Assembly (NCBI RefSeq): GCF_014205135.1
Contig: NZ_JACHMY010000001.1
Span: 1,550,001 to 1,614,000, forward strand
Length of the DNA stretch: 64,000 nucleotides
From: Kribbella italica
GTDB taxonomy: Bacteria; Actinomycetota; Actinomycetes; Propionibacteriales; Kribbellaceae
Direction: 5' to 3'
In this document: piece by piece, positions 1-8,801 of the stretch
How positions within the stretch are numbered: the stretch's first letter is position 1
How the letters are laid out: each line of letters starts with the position of its first letter
Notes under the pieces: model-generated
What the model was told of the DNA's origin: nothing
Seen by the model: the letters and a program-made list of their open reading frames with translations, nothing else
The model's database searches: none
Translations under genes and position numbers: made by a program

Positions 1-1102
1 GTCGACGTACGCTGCGCTGTTCCTGGAGCAGATCGGTCTGGGCTGGCCGGACTCGATCGGCCCGGACTCACATGTCAACGTGCTGGCGATGCTGCTGATC
101 ATCGTGCTGACGATCCTGGCCACGGTCGGCATCAAGGAGTCGCTGCGGGTCAACCTGGTGCTGGTCGCGGTCAAGCTGTTCGTCGTGCTGTTCGTGATCA
201 TCGCCGGCCTGTTCTACATCAAGGGCTCGAACCTGACCCCGTTCATCCCCGACAGCGTGCCGGCCGAGAACGGTGACGTGACCATCACGACTCCGTTGTT
301 CCAGGCCCTGTTCGGGTTCACGCCGTCGACGTTCGGCGTGATGGGCCTGGTGTCGGGCGCGTCGCTGGTGTTCTTCGCGTTCATCGGGTTCGACGTGGTC
401 GCGACCACCGCCGAGGAGGCGAAGAACCCGCAGCGCGACCTGCCGCGCGGCATCATCGGCTCGCTGGCGATCTGCACCGTGCTGTACGTGCTGGTCTGCA
501 TCGTGATCACCGGGATGGTCAACTACAAGGACATCAACGGCGAGGCCGCGCTGGCCGAGGCGTTCCGGTCGGTCGGCCGGCCCGGGTTCGCGACGCTGAT
601 CTCGGCCGGTGCGGTCGCGGGTCTGACCACCGTCGTGCTGACGCTGATGATCGGTGCCGCGCGGGTGGTGTTCGCGATGAGCCGCGACCACCTGGTGCCG
701 GCCAAGCTCGGCAAGACGCACCCGAAGTTCGGTACGCCGTACCGGCTGACGATCGGGATCGGCGTCGTGGTCGCGATCGTCGCGGGCGTCACCCCGATCG
801 GCAAGCTGGAGGAGATGGTGAACATCGGCACCCTGGCCGCGTTCACCCTGGTCTCGATCGCGGTCCCGCTGCTGCGCCGGCGGCGGCCGGATATCCAGCG
901 CTCGTTCCGCGTCCCCGGCAACCCGGTGGTGCCGATCGTGGCCGCGGTGATCTGCATCTACCTGATGCTGAACCTGTCGCTGGAGACCTGGCTGCGGTTC
1001 GCGATCTGGATGGCGCTCGGCTTCATCGTGTACGCCGTCTACGGCTACCGCCGCAGCCGCGTCGGTCTCGAGGAGAAGACCGGCGAGGCCACCAAGGCCT
1101 AG
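1..1102 (+). CDS. APC-family amino acid permease, 3' part
   Basis: C-terminal 366 residues of a membrane amino acid transporter whose frame is open from base 2, so the true start lies left of the window. Many hydrophobic helices are visible. The segment around FFAFIGFDVVATTAEEAKNP is the family-typical signature of cationic amino acid transporters of the APC superfamily (YfnA/CAT-like), which move amino acids by antiport or proton symport. The short basic-acidic tail (VGLEEKTGEATKA) is cytoplasmic in such proteins. Substrate cannot be told from the sequence. A GC-rich hairpin follows the stop, so it is probably the last gene of its transcript. The family call is firm, the substrate is not. 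Confidence 0.9.
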   Translation, partial: STYAALFLEQIGLGWPDSIGPDSHVNVLAMLLIIVLTILATVGIKESLRVNLVLVAVKLFVVLFVIIAGLFYIKGSNLTPFIPDSVPAENGDVTITTPLFQALFGFTPSTFGVMGLVSGASLVFFAFIGFDVVATTAEEAKNPQRDLPRGIIGSLAICTVLYVLVCIVITGMVNYKDINGEAALAEAFRSVGRPGFATLISAGAVAGLTTVVLTLMIGAARVVFAMSRDHLVPAKLGKTHPKFGTPYRLTIGIGVVVAIVAGVTPIGKLEEMVNIGTLAAFTLVSIAVPLLRRRRPDIQRSFRVPGNPVVPIVAAVICIYLMLNLSLETWLRFAIWMALGFIVYAVYGYRRSRVGLEEKTGEATKA

Positions 1103-1132
1103 CTGCTCGCCGCGACAGCCCACGTGCCACCG

Positions 1133-1171
1133 AAGGCCGCGCCACCGGATCTCGTCCGGGGGCGCGGCCTT
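1133..1171 (+). terminator. Hairpin terminator after permease gene
   Basis: An 11-bp perfect inverted repeat, AAGGCCGCGCC at 1133-1143 and GGCGCGGCCTT at 1161-1171, lies 30 bp past the permease stop. The T tract is short, as is usual in high-GC actinobacteria. Confidence 0.6.
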
Positions 1172-1211
1172 TGCCGACGGTAGGATTCTTCAGTCGACCG
1201 CCTGTGTCTTC

Positions 1212-1245
1212 CAAGTACCGGCCACCGATCGGGGGTTGGTCCTTG
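1212..1245 (+). repeat. 34-bp palindromic repeat element, copy 1
   Basis: Starts CAAGTACCGGCCACC and ends GGGTTGGTCCTTG. The ends are inverted repeats (CAAGTACC / GG[TA]CCTTG-like). The same 34-bp element occurs at 53580-53613 in this orientation and at 54532-54565 and 54731-54764 inverted. It is intergenic, upstream of the secreted HExxH gene. Confidence 0.75.
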
Positions 1246-1313
1246 TGAGGTGGCGGGCGACGAGGGGCAGTGGCGCTGGTTCACCGGAACTCTCGCAGAG
1301 GGCAGACTCTTTC

Positions 1314-2621
1314 ATGAAGCACCCGAGGCGCCTGCTGGCGGCCGTCGCGGCGCTCGCGCTGGCCGGGACCGCCGGCGCCGTGGTCGTGACGCGCTCGGGA
1401 GACGTGCCGGCCGGGAGCACGGCGGCCGCGCTGGAGGCGCCGGGCACGGCGCCCGAGCTGAGCGCCGCCGAGAAGAAGAGCCGGCAGCGCGAGGTCGACC
1501 TGCTGCTGGGCAAGCGGGCGACCGCCGTACTCAAGGGTGATCTGAACGGGTTCCTCGCCGCGGTCGACCCGAAGCAGCCGAAGCTGGTCGCGCGGCAGAA
1601 GCTGCTGTTCGCGAACCTGCGCAAGTTCGGGTTCAGCACGCTGAGGTACTTCACCGCCGACGACTGGGCGGCGCCGAAGCTGGCCGAGAAGTACGGGCCG
1701 TCGACGTACACCACCCGCGTGATGATGCGGTACCAGATCGCCGGCGTCGACCCGAAGCCCGTGCAGACCGACCTCGGCTACACGTTCGTCCGCCGCGACA
1801 ACCTGTGGGTCCTGGTCGAGGACGGCGCGATCGACGAGACGCTGAGCCGCGACGGGCACCGCCAGCCGTGGGACTTCCAGGAGGTCGCGCTGGTCCGGCG
1901 CGGCAAGGTCGTCGTCGTGGTCGCGCAACGCGAACTCGCGCTCGGCAAGACGATCGCGCGGGTCTCGCGGGACGCCGTCGCCGCGGTCCGCCGGCACTGG
2001 CCGCGCGGCTGGGACGGCTCGGTCCTGGTGGTCGCGATGCCGGAGCCGCAGGTGATGGCGACCGTGTGGACGTCGGGCACCGGCCGCGGCTGGACGATCG
2101 CCGCCAAGGCGGTCACCTTGTACGAGGGGGAGCAGCTCGGCAAGCCGTCCGGTCCGGCCGTCGGCAGCCGGATCGTGATCAACCCAGCGCTGCGCAAGGA
2201 CCTCGACGAGGACCTGCTGGTGCACGAGATGACCCACGTCGCGACCGTGCCGATCGGTCCGCTGGTCCCGCTCTGGCTCGCCGAGGGCCTGGCGGAGTAC
2301 GTGCGCTGCCGGTCGGTCGAGGACGATCCCCAGTGGACCGTCGACCCGTACCGGAAGACGGTCAGGTCCAAGTACCTGCCCGGCATGAAGGCCCTGCCCG
2401 ACCGCGACGCGTTCGACGCGAACGGCGACCGCGCCTACGGCCAGAGCTGGTGGGCCGTCGAGTACCTGGCCGACGAGCTCGGCATGACGAAGGTCGCCGC
2501 CCTGTACGCCGACCTGGCCGTGCACGGCACCACCGACGCGGCGTCCAGCGCGATCCTGAAACGCCACACCGGCCACACCCCGGCCGAGCTCACCGCGGCG
2601 GTCAAGAAGTTCCGGGGCTGA
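1314..2621 (+). CDS. Exported HExxH (gluzincin-like) putative metallopeptidase
   Basis: 435 residues. The ATG at 1314 gives a clean signal peptide (two Arg, then an Ala/Leu-rich core ending near residue 25). An in-frame TTG further upstream would bury it. The middle (about 65-180) looks like a small alpha+beta domain that accumulates around exported lipoproteins. The C-terminal half carries H304-E-x-x-H308 followed by WLAEGLAEY with E324, the zinc and third-ligand arrangement of the peptidase MA-like gluzincin group. Peptidase activity is inferred from this motif only, and the substrate is unknown. The 3' end overlaps the convergent propeller gene by 20 bp. Confidence 0.75.
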   Translation: MKHPRRLLAAVAALALAGTAGAVVVTRSGDVPAGSTAAALEAPGTAPELSAAEKKSRQREVDLLLGKRATAVLKGDLNGFLAAVDPKQPKLVARQKLLFANLRKFGFSTLRYFTADDWAAPKLAEKYGPSTYTTRVMMRYQIAGVDPKPVQTDLGYTFVRRDNLWVLVEDGAIDETLSRDGHRQPWDFQEVALVRRGKVVVVVAQRELALGKTIARVSRDAVAAVRRHWPRGWDGSVLVVAMPEPQVMATVWTSGTGRGWTIAAKAVTLYEGEQLGKPSGPAVGSRIVINPALRKDLDEDLLVHEMTHVATVPIGPLVPLWLAEGLAEYVRCRSVEDDPQWTVDPYRKTVRSKYLPGMKALPDRDAFDANGDRAYGQSWWAVEYLADELGMTKVAALYADLAVHGTTDAASSAILKRHTGHTPAELTAAVKKFRG

Positions 2622-3696
2622 GCTTCCGCTGGTCCCGCGGCGGCAGATAGCGCGCCGCCTTCTGCTCCAGGCTGTCGCGCTGGGTCGGCCTCCGGGCGAT
2701 GCTGATCCCGCCGTGCCCGGCCGCGAACGGGTAGGTGCCGAACCACAGCCCGCCGTCGCGGTCCTGCAGGATCGAGCGGACCAGGTCTTCGACCAGTTCG
2801 CCGTCGGCCGTGTACGACGTCCAGTCGCGACCGTCGTACCGGCTGACGCCGCCCTCGGTGCCGAACCACATCGTCTGCTCGGCGTCGATCAGCATCGCGT
2901 AGACGCGGTCGTGCACCAGCCCGTCGGCGGTCGTCATCCGGTACCAGCTGCGGCCGTCGTACACCGACACCCCGCGCATCGTGCCGAACCACATCCGGCC
3001 GTCGGGATCCTCGAACATCGAGTACACGCAGTTGTCCAGCAGACCGTCCTCGACCCGGAAGTTCTGCCAGCGGGTCCCGTCCCAGCAGCCGACGCCGGCT
3101 CCGTCGCCGTGATCGTAGGTGCCGACCCAGATCCGGCCGCGGGAGTCCTCGAAGACCTTCAGGATCTCGACCCCGGGCAGGCCGTCGCGTTTGCCGAACG
3201 CCTGCCACTGGCGGCCGTCGTACCGGTGCAGGCCGCCGCCGGTCAGCCGCGAGCGCCAGGTCCCGGCCCAGACGTTGTCGTCGGCGTCGACGTGCAGGGT
3301 GAGGATGCTCTTGCCGGTCAGTCCGGCCTTGGTGAACCGCTGCCCGTCGTACCGGGTGAGGCCGCGGTCGGTGCCGATCCACAGCTGCCCGCGGGAGTCC
3401 TCGCGGATGGAGGTGACCGCGTTGCTGGCCAGGCCGTCGCGCTTGGTGTACGTCGTCCAGCTGCTGCCGTCGTACCGGCCGAGGCCGCCGCCCCAGGTGC
3501 CGACCCAGATCGTGCCGTTGGAGTCCTCGAACAGGTCGTAGATCCAGGGGTGGGGGAGTCCGTCCGCGGTGGTGACCGAGGTCCACTCGAAGGTGTCTTC
3601 GTTGCTCTCGGCAAGGAATGCGCGCATCAGCTCCCGCAGCTCGCCGCGTCCGGCCGGGACGCCACGTCCGGTGCGTTCGATCGAGTCGCCGGTCAC
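2602..3696 (-). CDS. Stand-alone beta-propeller protein (Reg_prop-type repeats)
   Basis: 364 residues made of about seven repeats ending in W-x-G-T blocks (IWVGTWGGG, LWIGTDRG, VWAGTW, IWVGTY, MWFGTMRG, MWFGTEGG, LWFGTY), the two-component-regulator propeller repeat. In most proteins these blades form the sensor of a hybrid kinase. Here there is no signal peptide, membrane helix, kinase or DNA-binding domain, so it is a free cytoplasmic single propeller. The GTG start (3694-3696) overlaps the stop of the upstream coiled-coil gene (GTGA), implying translational coupling and probably a joint function. The function itself is unknown. Confidence 0.75.
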   Translation of the reverse strand: MTGDSIERTGRGVPAGRGELRELMRAFLAESNEDTFEWTSVTTADGLPHPWIYDLFEDSNGTIWVGTWGGGLGRYDGSSWTTYTKRDGLASNAVTSIREDSRGQLWIGTDRGLTRYDGQRFTKAGLTGKSILTLHVDADDNVWAGTWRSRLTGGGLHRYDGRQWQAFGKRDGLPGVEILKVFEDSRGRIWVGTYDHGDGAGVGCWDGTRWQNFRVEDGLLDNCVYSMFEDPDGRMWFGTMRGVSVYDGRSWYRMTTADGLVHDRVYAMLIDAEQTMWFGTEGGVSRYDGRDWTSYTADGELVEDLVRSILQDRDGGLWFGTYPFAAGHGGISIARRPTQRDSLEQKAARYLPPRDQRKLSPGTS

Positions 3697-4505
3697 GGCT
3701 GGTCTCCCTTGCGTCGCAGGTTCTCCAGTTCGGTGCGCAGCCGCAGCACGGTGGCCGACTCGTCGTCGATCGCCTGCAGGAACTCCTGGTTCTGCTCGCG
3801 GATCCGGTGCTGCGCGTCCTCCGGCACGGTGAGTTCGGCCTCGGTCGCGTCGGCGCGCAGCCGGGCCAGCCGTGCGTCGAGCCGACGGGCCGCTGCCCGG
3901 TACGACGCCAGCCGCTCGGTCGCCTGGCCGGTCGACAGCTCCGCGCCGTCGTCGTCGTACGGGCCGAGCTCGCCGCGGTGCTGGACGACGAACGCCTCCA
4001 TCAGCACGTAGTCGCGTTCGCGGTAGACGGCGTGCGCGACCGCGAACTCCTCGGGCGGCGCCGTCGAGGTGTCGGTGTGGACCTTCGGCAGCACGATCCG
4101 CTTGAACTCGCGCAGGATCCGGCGCCGGCTCAGTTCGTCGAGCCCGTCGTCGGGGAGCGGTTCGGCGGACGCCGAAGGGTCGTCCTCGTCCAGCGGGCCG
4201 GGCACGGTCTCGACCAGGGCGGCCTCGACGTCGGCGGCGAGGGCCGCGTCATCGGCGTACTCGTCTCTGTCGAGCCGCGTCCGGATCCGGTCGAGCTCCG
4301 CCTCCAGGCGGCGGCGCTCCTCGATCAGTTGCTGGAGCTGGTACCCCGCACCCATCACCTGGGTCCGGAAGGCGTCCTCGAGAGCCCGCATTCGGGCCGA
4401 CAGTCCGACGTACGCCGCCAGAGTGCGCACCACCTGCTCACGGACCGCGTTGGCCGCCTGGTTCGCGGCGATGACTCCGAGTCCGTCCTTTGCCAACTCA
4501 CTCAC
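3693..4505 (-). CDS. Coiled-coil protein with weak J-domain-like segment
   Basis: 270 residues, GTG start. Residues 40-80 and the last 60 are charged heptad-like helices typical of coiled coils. The centre contains LREFKRIVLPKVHTDTS followed about 15 residues later by AVYRERDYVLMEAFV. This spacing resembles helix II, loop and helix III of a DnaJ J domain, but with HTD in place of HPD, so Hsp70 stimulation would not be expected by the classical mechanism. It is the first gene of a two-gene unit with the propeller protein (4-bp overlap). I do not recognise an established family, and the J-domain resemblance is tentative. Confidence 0.6.
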   Translation of the reverse strand: MSELAKDGLGVIAANQAANAVREQVVRTLAAYVGLSARMRALEDAFRTQVMGAGYQLQQLIEERRRLEAELDRIRTRLDRDEYADDAALAADVEAALVETVPGPLDEDDPSASAEPLPDDGLDELSRRRILREFKRIVLPKVHTDTSTAPPEEFAVAHAVYRERDYVLMEAFVVQHRGELGPYDDDGAELSTGQATERLASYRAAARRLDARLARLRADATEAELTVPEDAQHRIREQNQEFLQAIDDESATVLRLRTELENLRRKGDQP

Positions 4506-4558
4506 CCAGGCACCCTAGTCAAGGATCAGGGCACCGGCTGGTGGGTGGCAGGAACCTG

Positions 4559-4605
4559 CTGCTGGGGCCGGAGCGGGCTTCCGGGCTCCGCACCGACCCC
4601 AGCAG
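4559..4605 (-). terminator. Hairpin downstream of fadB
   Basis: Inverted repeat CTGCTGGGG (4559-4567) / CCCCAGCAG (4597-4605) with a second inner GGAGC/GCTCC stem, 9 bp past the fadB stop. It probably ends the fadA-fadB transcript. Confidence 0.5.
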
Positions 4606-4613
4606 ATCGTGGG

Positions 4614-6731
4614 TCAGGCCAGCGACGCAACGCCCTTGGCGAGGAAACGCTGCCCGTTGGCCTTCTCGGCGATGCCCGAGCGGTCCAGGTACGGCGTGAT
4701 GCCGCCGAGGTGGAACGGCCAGCCGGCGCCGAGCAGCAGGCACAGGTCGATGTCCTGCGCCTCGGCGACCACACCCTCGTCGAGCATGATCTTGATCTCC
4801 TCGGCCAGCGCGGTCAGTACGCGGGTACGCAGCTCGTCGGCGCCGGACGGCTGGTCGCCGACGGTGACCAGGGCCTCGACCTCCGGGTCGACCGACGGCT
4901 TGCCCTCGGCGCTCCAGACGTAGAACGAACTCTTGCCCGCAGCAACGACCTTGGCGAGGTTCTCGGACACGGCGAACCGGTCCGGGTAGGCCCGGTTCAT
5001 CGTCTCGGCGACGTGCAGCGCGACCGGCAGACCGACCAGCTGCAGCAGCACGAACGGCGGCATCGGCAGTCCGAGCGCCGACAACGCCTTGTCCGCTTCA
5101 GGAATCGGCGTGCCCTCGTCGACCGCCGCGCTGACCTCGCCGAGGAAGCGGGTCAGCAGCCGGTTCACCACGAAGGCCGGCGCGTCCTTGACCAGCACGC
5201 ACGACTTCTTCAGCTTCTTGCCGACCGCGAACGCCGTCGCCAGCGCGGCGTCGTCGGTCTGGTCGGCACGGATGATCTCCAGCAACGGCAGCACCGCGAC
5301 CGGGTTGAAGAAGTGGAACCCGACGACCCGCTCGGGGTGCTCCAGATCGGCGGCCATCTCGGTGATCGGCAGCGACGAGGTGTTCGTCGCCAGGATCGCC
5401 TCCGGTGCGACGATCTTCTCCAGGTCGGCGAAGATCGTCTTCTTCAGCTGCAGCTCCTCGAAGACCGCCTCGATCACGAAGTCCGCGTCGGCGAAGACCG
5501 CGCGGTCCACCGACCCGGTGACGAGCGCCTTCAGCTGGTTGGCCTTGTCCGGGCGGATCCGGCCCTTGCCGAGCAGCTTGTCGATCTCGCCGTGCACGTA
5601 GCCGACGCCGCGGTCGACCCGCTCCTGGTCGAGGTCGGTGAGGACGACGGGCACCTCGAGCCGCCGTACGAACAGCAGGGCGAGCTGGCCGGCCATCAGC
5701 CCGGCACCGACGACGCCGACCTTGTTGACCGGACGGGCCAGCGACTTGTCCGGCGCACCGGCCGGGCGCTTGGCGCGCTTGTTGACCAGGTCGAAGGCGT
5801 AGAGGCCGCTGCGCAGCTCCTCGCTCATGATCAGGTCGGCCAGCGCCTCGTCCTCGGCCGCGAACCCACGGTCGCGATCGTTGTCCTTGGCCGCCGCGAT
5901 CAGGTCCAGCGCCCGGTACGGCGCGGGCGCCGCGCCGCTGACCTTGAGGTCGGCGAACGCCTTGCCGCGGGCCACCGCCGCGTCCCACGCGTCGCCGCGG
6001 TCGATCTCGGGCCGCTCGACGGTGACCTCGCCGGTCAGCACCTTGCTCGCCCAGATCAGCGACTGCTCGAGGAAGTCGGCCGAGTCCAGCAGCACGTCGC
6101 CGATCCCGAACTTCACCGCCTCGGGGCCGGAGAGCATCTTGTTCTGGTTCAGCGCGTTCTCGACGACGACCTTGACGGCCTTGTCGGCGCCGATCAGGTT
6201 CGGCAGCAGGAAGTTGCCGCCCCAGCCCGGGAGCAGGCCGAGGAAGACCTCCGGCGTGGAGATCATCCCGGCGGCCACCGAGACGGTCCGGTACGACGCG
6301 TGCAGCGCGACCTCGAGGCCACCGCCGAGCGCGACGCCGTTGACGAACGCGAAGCTCGGCTTGCCGCCCTCGGTCAGCTTGCGCATCACGCCGTGGCCGA
6401 TCCGGCCGAGATTGAGCGCCTGCTCGCGCTCGGTCAGCTTCGGTACGCCGCTGAGGTCGGCGCCGGCGGCCAGGATGAACGGCTTGCCGGTGACGCCGAT
6501 CGCGACGACGTCCTCGCGGGCCAGCGCGGCGTCGATCGCCGTGTTCAGCTCGGCGAGACCCTTCGGGCCGAAGGTGTTCGGCTTGGTGTGGTCCTGGCCG
6601 TTGTCGAGCGTGATCAGCGCCATCGTGCCGGCCTTGTTCGGCAGGACGACGTCCCGGCTGGGCGCGAGCGTGACGAGCTCGTCGTTCTCGATCGCGGTCG
6701 CTTCGGCGATCAGCGTGTTGAGGTCGCTCAT
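4614..6731 (-). CDS. fadB: Fatty-acid oxidation multifunctional protein: enoyl-CoA hydratase / 3-hydroxyacyl-CoA dehydrogenase
   Basis: 705 residues. The N-terminal third is a crotonase domain (oxyanion-hole segments FILAAGADLSG and FVNGVALGGGLEVALH). The middle is an NAD-binding fold (VGVVGAGLMAGQLA) and 3-hydroxyacyl-CoA dehydrogenase domain with ATNTSSLPI and GFHFFNPV, and the C-terminal helical domains follow. It hydrates trans-2-enoyl-CoA and oxidises the 3-hydroxyacyl-CoA, the middle steps of beta-oxidation in the cytoplasm. The ATG at 6729-6731 overlaps the thiolase stop (ATGA), so the two subunits are co-translated, as expected for an FadA/FadB complex. Length matches actinobacterial FadB. 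Confidence 0.95.
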   Translation of the reverse strand: MSDLNTLIAEATAIENDELVTLAPSRDVVLPNKAGTMALITLDNGQDHTKPNTFGPKGLAELNTAIDAALAREDVVAIGVTGKPFILAAGADLSGVPKLTEREQALNLGRIGHGVMRKLTEGGKPSFAFVNGVALGGGLEVALHASYRTVSVAAGMISTPEVFLGLLPGWGGNFLLPNLIGADKAVKVVVENALNQNKMLSGPEAVKFGIGDVLLDSADFLEQSLIWASKVLTGEVTVERPEIDRGDAWDAAVARGKAFADLKVSGAAPAPYRALDLIAAAKDNDRDRGFAAEDEALADLIMSEELRSGLYAFDLVNKRAKRPAGAPDKSLARPVNKVGVVGAGLMAGQLALLFVRRLEVPVVLTDLDQERVDRGVGYVHGEIDKLLGKGRIRPDKANQLKALVTGSVDRAVFADADFVIEAVFEELQLKKTIFADLEKIVAPEAILATNTSSLPITEMAADLEHPERVVGFHFFNPVAVLPLLEIIRADQTDDAALATAFAVGKKLKKSCVLVKDAPAFVVNRLLTRFLGEVSAAVDEGTPIPEADKALSALGLPMPPFVLLQLVGLPVALHVAETMNRAYPDRFAVSENLAKVVAAGKSSFYVWSAEGKPSVDPEVEALVTVGDQPSGADELRTRVLTALAEEIKIMLDEGVVAEAQDIDLCLLLGAGWPFHLGGITPYLDRSGIAEKANGQRFLAKGVASLA

Positions 6732-7927
6732 GCGGCGCTGCCTTCCCAGTTCGGGTTCTCCCAGATGATGGTTCCGCCCATGCCGAGGCCGACGCACATG
6801 GTGGTGAGGCCGTAGCGGACCTCGGGGCGCAGCTCGAACTGCTTGGCCAGCTGGACCATCAGCCGAACGCCGGACGAGGCCAGCGGGTGGCCGTACGCGA
6901 TCGCGCCGCCGTACGGGTTGACCCGCGGGTCGTCGTCGGCGATCCCGTAGTGCTCCAGGAAGGCCAGCACCTGGACGGCGAACGCCTCGTTCACCTCGAA
7001 GGCCTGGATGTCGTCGATGGTCAGGCCGGCCTGCTTCAGCGCCTTCTCGGTCGCCGGGACCGGGCCGAAGCCCATCACCTCGGGCTCGACGCCGACGAAG
7101 GCGTACGAGACGAGCTTCATCTTCGGCGTCAGGCCGAGCTCCTCGGCCGCCTCCGCCGAGGTCAGCAGGGCGGCGGTCGCGCCGTCGTTGATCCCGGCCG
7201 CGTTGCCCGCGGTGACCCGGCCGTGCGGGCGGAACGGGGTCTTCAGCTTCGCCAGGTCCTCCAGCGTCGTCCCGGGCCGCATCGGCTCGTCGGTGGTCGC
7301 CAGGCCCCAGCCGTGCTCGGCCGAACGGGTCGCGATCGGGACCAGGTCCGGCTGGATCAGGTCGTTCGCGTACGCCTTGGCGGCGCGCTCCTGGGAGGCG
7401 ACCGCGAACGCGTCGGTGCGCGCCTTGGTGATCGTCGGGTAGCGATCGTGCAGGTTCTCGGCGGTGGAGCCCATCACCAGCGCGGAGGTGTCGACCAGCT
7501 TCTCGGAGATGATCCGCGGGTTCGGGTCGACGCCCTCGCCCATCGGGTGCCGGCCCATGTGCTCGACACCGCCGGCGATCACCACGTCCTGCGCGCCGAA
7601 GGCGATCCCGGAGGCGGTCGTGGTGACCGCGGTCATCGCGCCCGCGCACATCCGGTCGATCGCGTAGCCCGGGGTGGTGTTCGGCAGCCCGGCCAGCAGC
7701 GCGGCGGTCCGGCCGATGGTCAGGCCCTGGTCGCCGATCTGGGTGGTGGCCGCGATCGCGACCTCCTCGACCCGCTCGGGCGGCAGCGACGGGTTGCGGC
7801 GCAGCAGCTCACGGATGCACTTGATCACCAGGTCGTCGGCGCGCGTCTCGGCGTACTGACCTTTGGCCTTGCCGAACGGGGTGCGAACGCCGTCGACGAA
7901 CACGACATCGCGGATCTCACGGGGCAC
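6728..7927 (-). CDS. fadA: Acetyl-CoA acyltransferase (3-ketoacyl-CoA thiolase)
   Basis: 399 residues. Start chosen at the GTG at 7925-7927, seven bases after an AAGGAGG ribosome site; an upstream TTG has none. Thiolase hallmarks are all present: nucleophilic C94 in DRMCAGAMTA, NEAFAVQ, GGAIAYGHPLASSG with the catalytic His, and CVGLGMGG with the second active-site Cys. It cleaves 3-ketoacyl-CoA to acetyl-CoA and a shortened acyl-CoA, the last beta-oxidation step, and is first in the operon with fadB. It is divergent from the conserved unknown gene at 8106. Confidence 0.95.
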   Translation of the reverse strand: MPREIRDVVFVDGVRTPFGKAKGQYAETRADDLVIKCIRELLRRNPSLPPERVEEVAIAATTQIGDQGLTIGRTAALLAGLPNTTPGYAIDRMCAGAMTAVTTTASGIAFGAQDVVIAGGVEHMGRHPMGEGVDPNPRIISEKLVDTSALVMGSTAENLHDRYPTITKARTDAFAVASQERAAKAYANDLIQPDLVPIATRSAEHGWGLATTDEPMRPGTTLEDLAKLKTPFRPHGRVTAGNAAGINDGATAALLTSAEAAEELGLTPKMKLVSYAFVGVEPEVMGFGPVPATEKALKQAGLTIDDIQAFEVNEAFAVQVLAFLEHYGIADDDPRVNPYGGAIAYGHPLASSGVRLMVQLAKQFELRPEVRYGLTTMCVGLGMGGTIIWENPNWEGSAA

Positions 7928-8105
7928 GAGGCCCTCCTTAGGGTGGGGTGGCAACACCGATGCTACCCGTCGGTAATGAATGGCCCCAAGACGGCGCGCC
8001 TGTGCGGCTGCTCACAACCGCCGGTGGGGCGAATGTGCGTTGGGCGTGGCGCCCGGGTGGGATCGGGCGCATGCTGGACCAAGGCACGCTTCGGGAGTCG
8101 CTCAG

Positions 8106-8792
8106 ATGAACAACTTCGATTTCGCCGTCCCGGTCCTGAGCCGGGGCAAGCACCGCAATCCGCGCAAGGGCGCCTGCTTCATGGAGTTCGCGTCCTACCT
8201 GGCCGGCGAACCCTGGTCGGACCATCCGTCCTGCACGCACCCGCTGCTCGCGGGCGTCGCGCGCGACGTCAACGACTGTACGACGGACGCCGGCCGGTCC
8301 CGGCTGGCGCCGCTGATCCCGTCGGTGATCGGGCTGACACCGGACGACCCGCACGTCGTACCGCGGGTGACGGCCGTCTGCATCCAGGAAGCCCTGCCGG
8401 TCGTCTCGCAGGAGCGCCAGTACATCCTGGCCGTCGCCCTGATCGTGGGGGAGCGGCAGCTCGCGGCGCTGGACGGGCGCCCGCTCGACAGCATGGACCC
8501 GGCCTCGCAGGAGGTCCTCGACTCGGTCCCGTCCGCGACCAAGTGGGCCCGCGCGTTCACCGCCAAGGCTCACCGCGGCACGTCCGACTACGCCCGCCGT
8601 ACGGCGCCCAGAGCGGTCTCGTGCGCGGTCGAGGGCATCTCGCAAGCCTGCGTCCCCGACCCGGACCAACGGCTCTACCGGCTGCTCAACAACGCGATCG
8701 AGGAGTGCAGAACCTGGGTGCCGGCCAAGCCGTCCCGGTTTCCGCAGGCTGCTCGACAGGCTGTTCCGGAGGAGAACCGAGTAGCGCAGTAG
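8106..8792 (+). CDS. Conserved actinobacterial protein of unknown function
   Basis: 228 residues, ATG at 8106; the frame is open upstream but that part reads as non-coding. The N-terminal stretch KGACFMEFASYLAGEPWSD with following DHPSCTHPLLAGVARDVND is a conserved block I have seen in unnamed actinobacterial proteins. There is no signal peptide or membrane helix. Several His and Cys residues (CFMEF, HPSCTH, CIQE) could bind metal, which is speculation. It stands 9 bp before the dienelactone hydrolase gene on the same strand and so may share its transcript. Confidence 0.65.
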   Translation: MNNFDFAVPVLSRGKHRNPRKGACFMEFASYLAGEPWSDHPSCTHPLLAGVARDVNDCTTDAGRSRLAPLIPSVIGLTPDDPHVVPRVTAVCIQEALPVVSQERQYILAVALIVGERQLAALDGRPLDSMDPASQEVLDSVPSATKWARAFTAKAHRGTSDYARRTAPRAVSCAVEGISQACVPDPDQRLYRLLNNAIEECRTWVPAKPSRFPQAARQAVPEENRVAQ

Positions 8793-8801
8793 GCTCATTG
8801 C

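Noticed and set aside
3618..6815. Very long plus-strand open frame opposite the propeller, coiled-coil and fadB genes
   Set aside because: Arg/Asp/Gly-rich composition without domains; a typical antisense artefact of high GC codon bias opposite well-supported genes.
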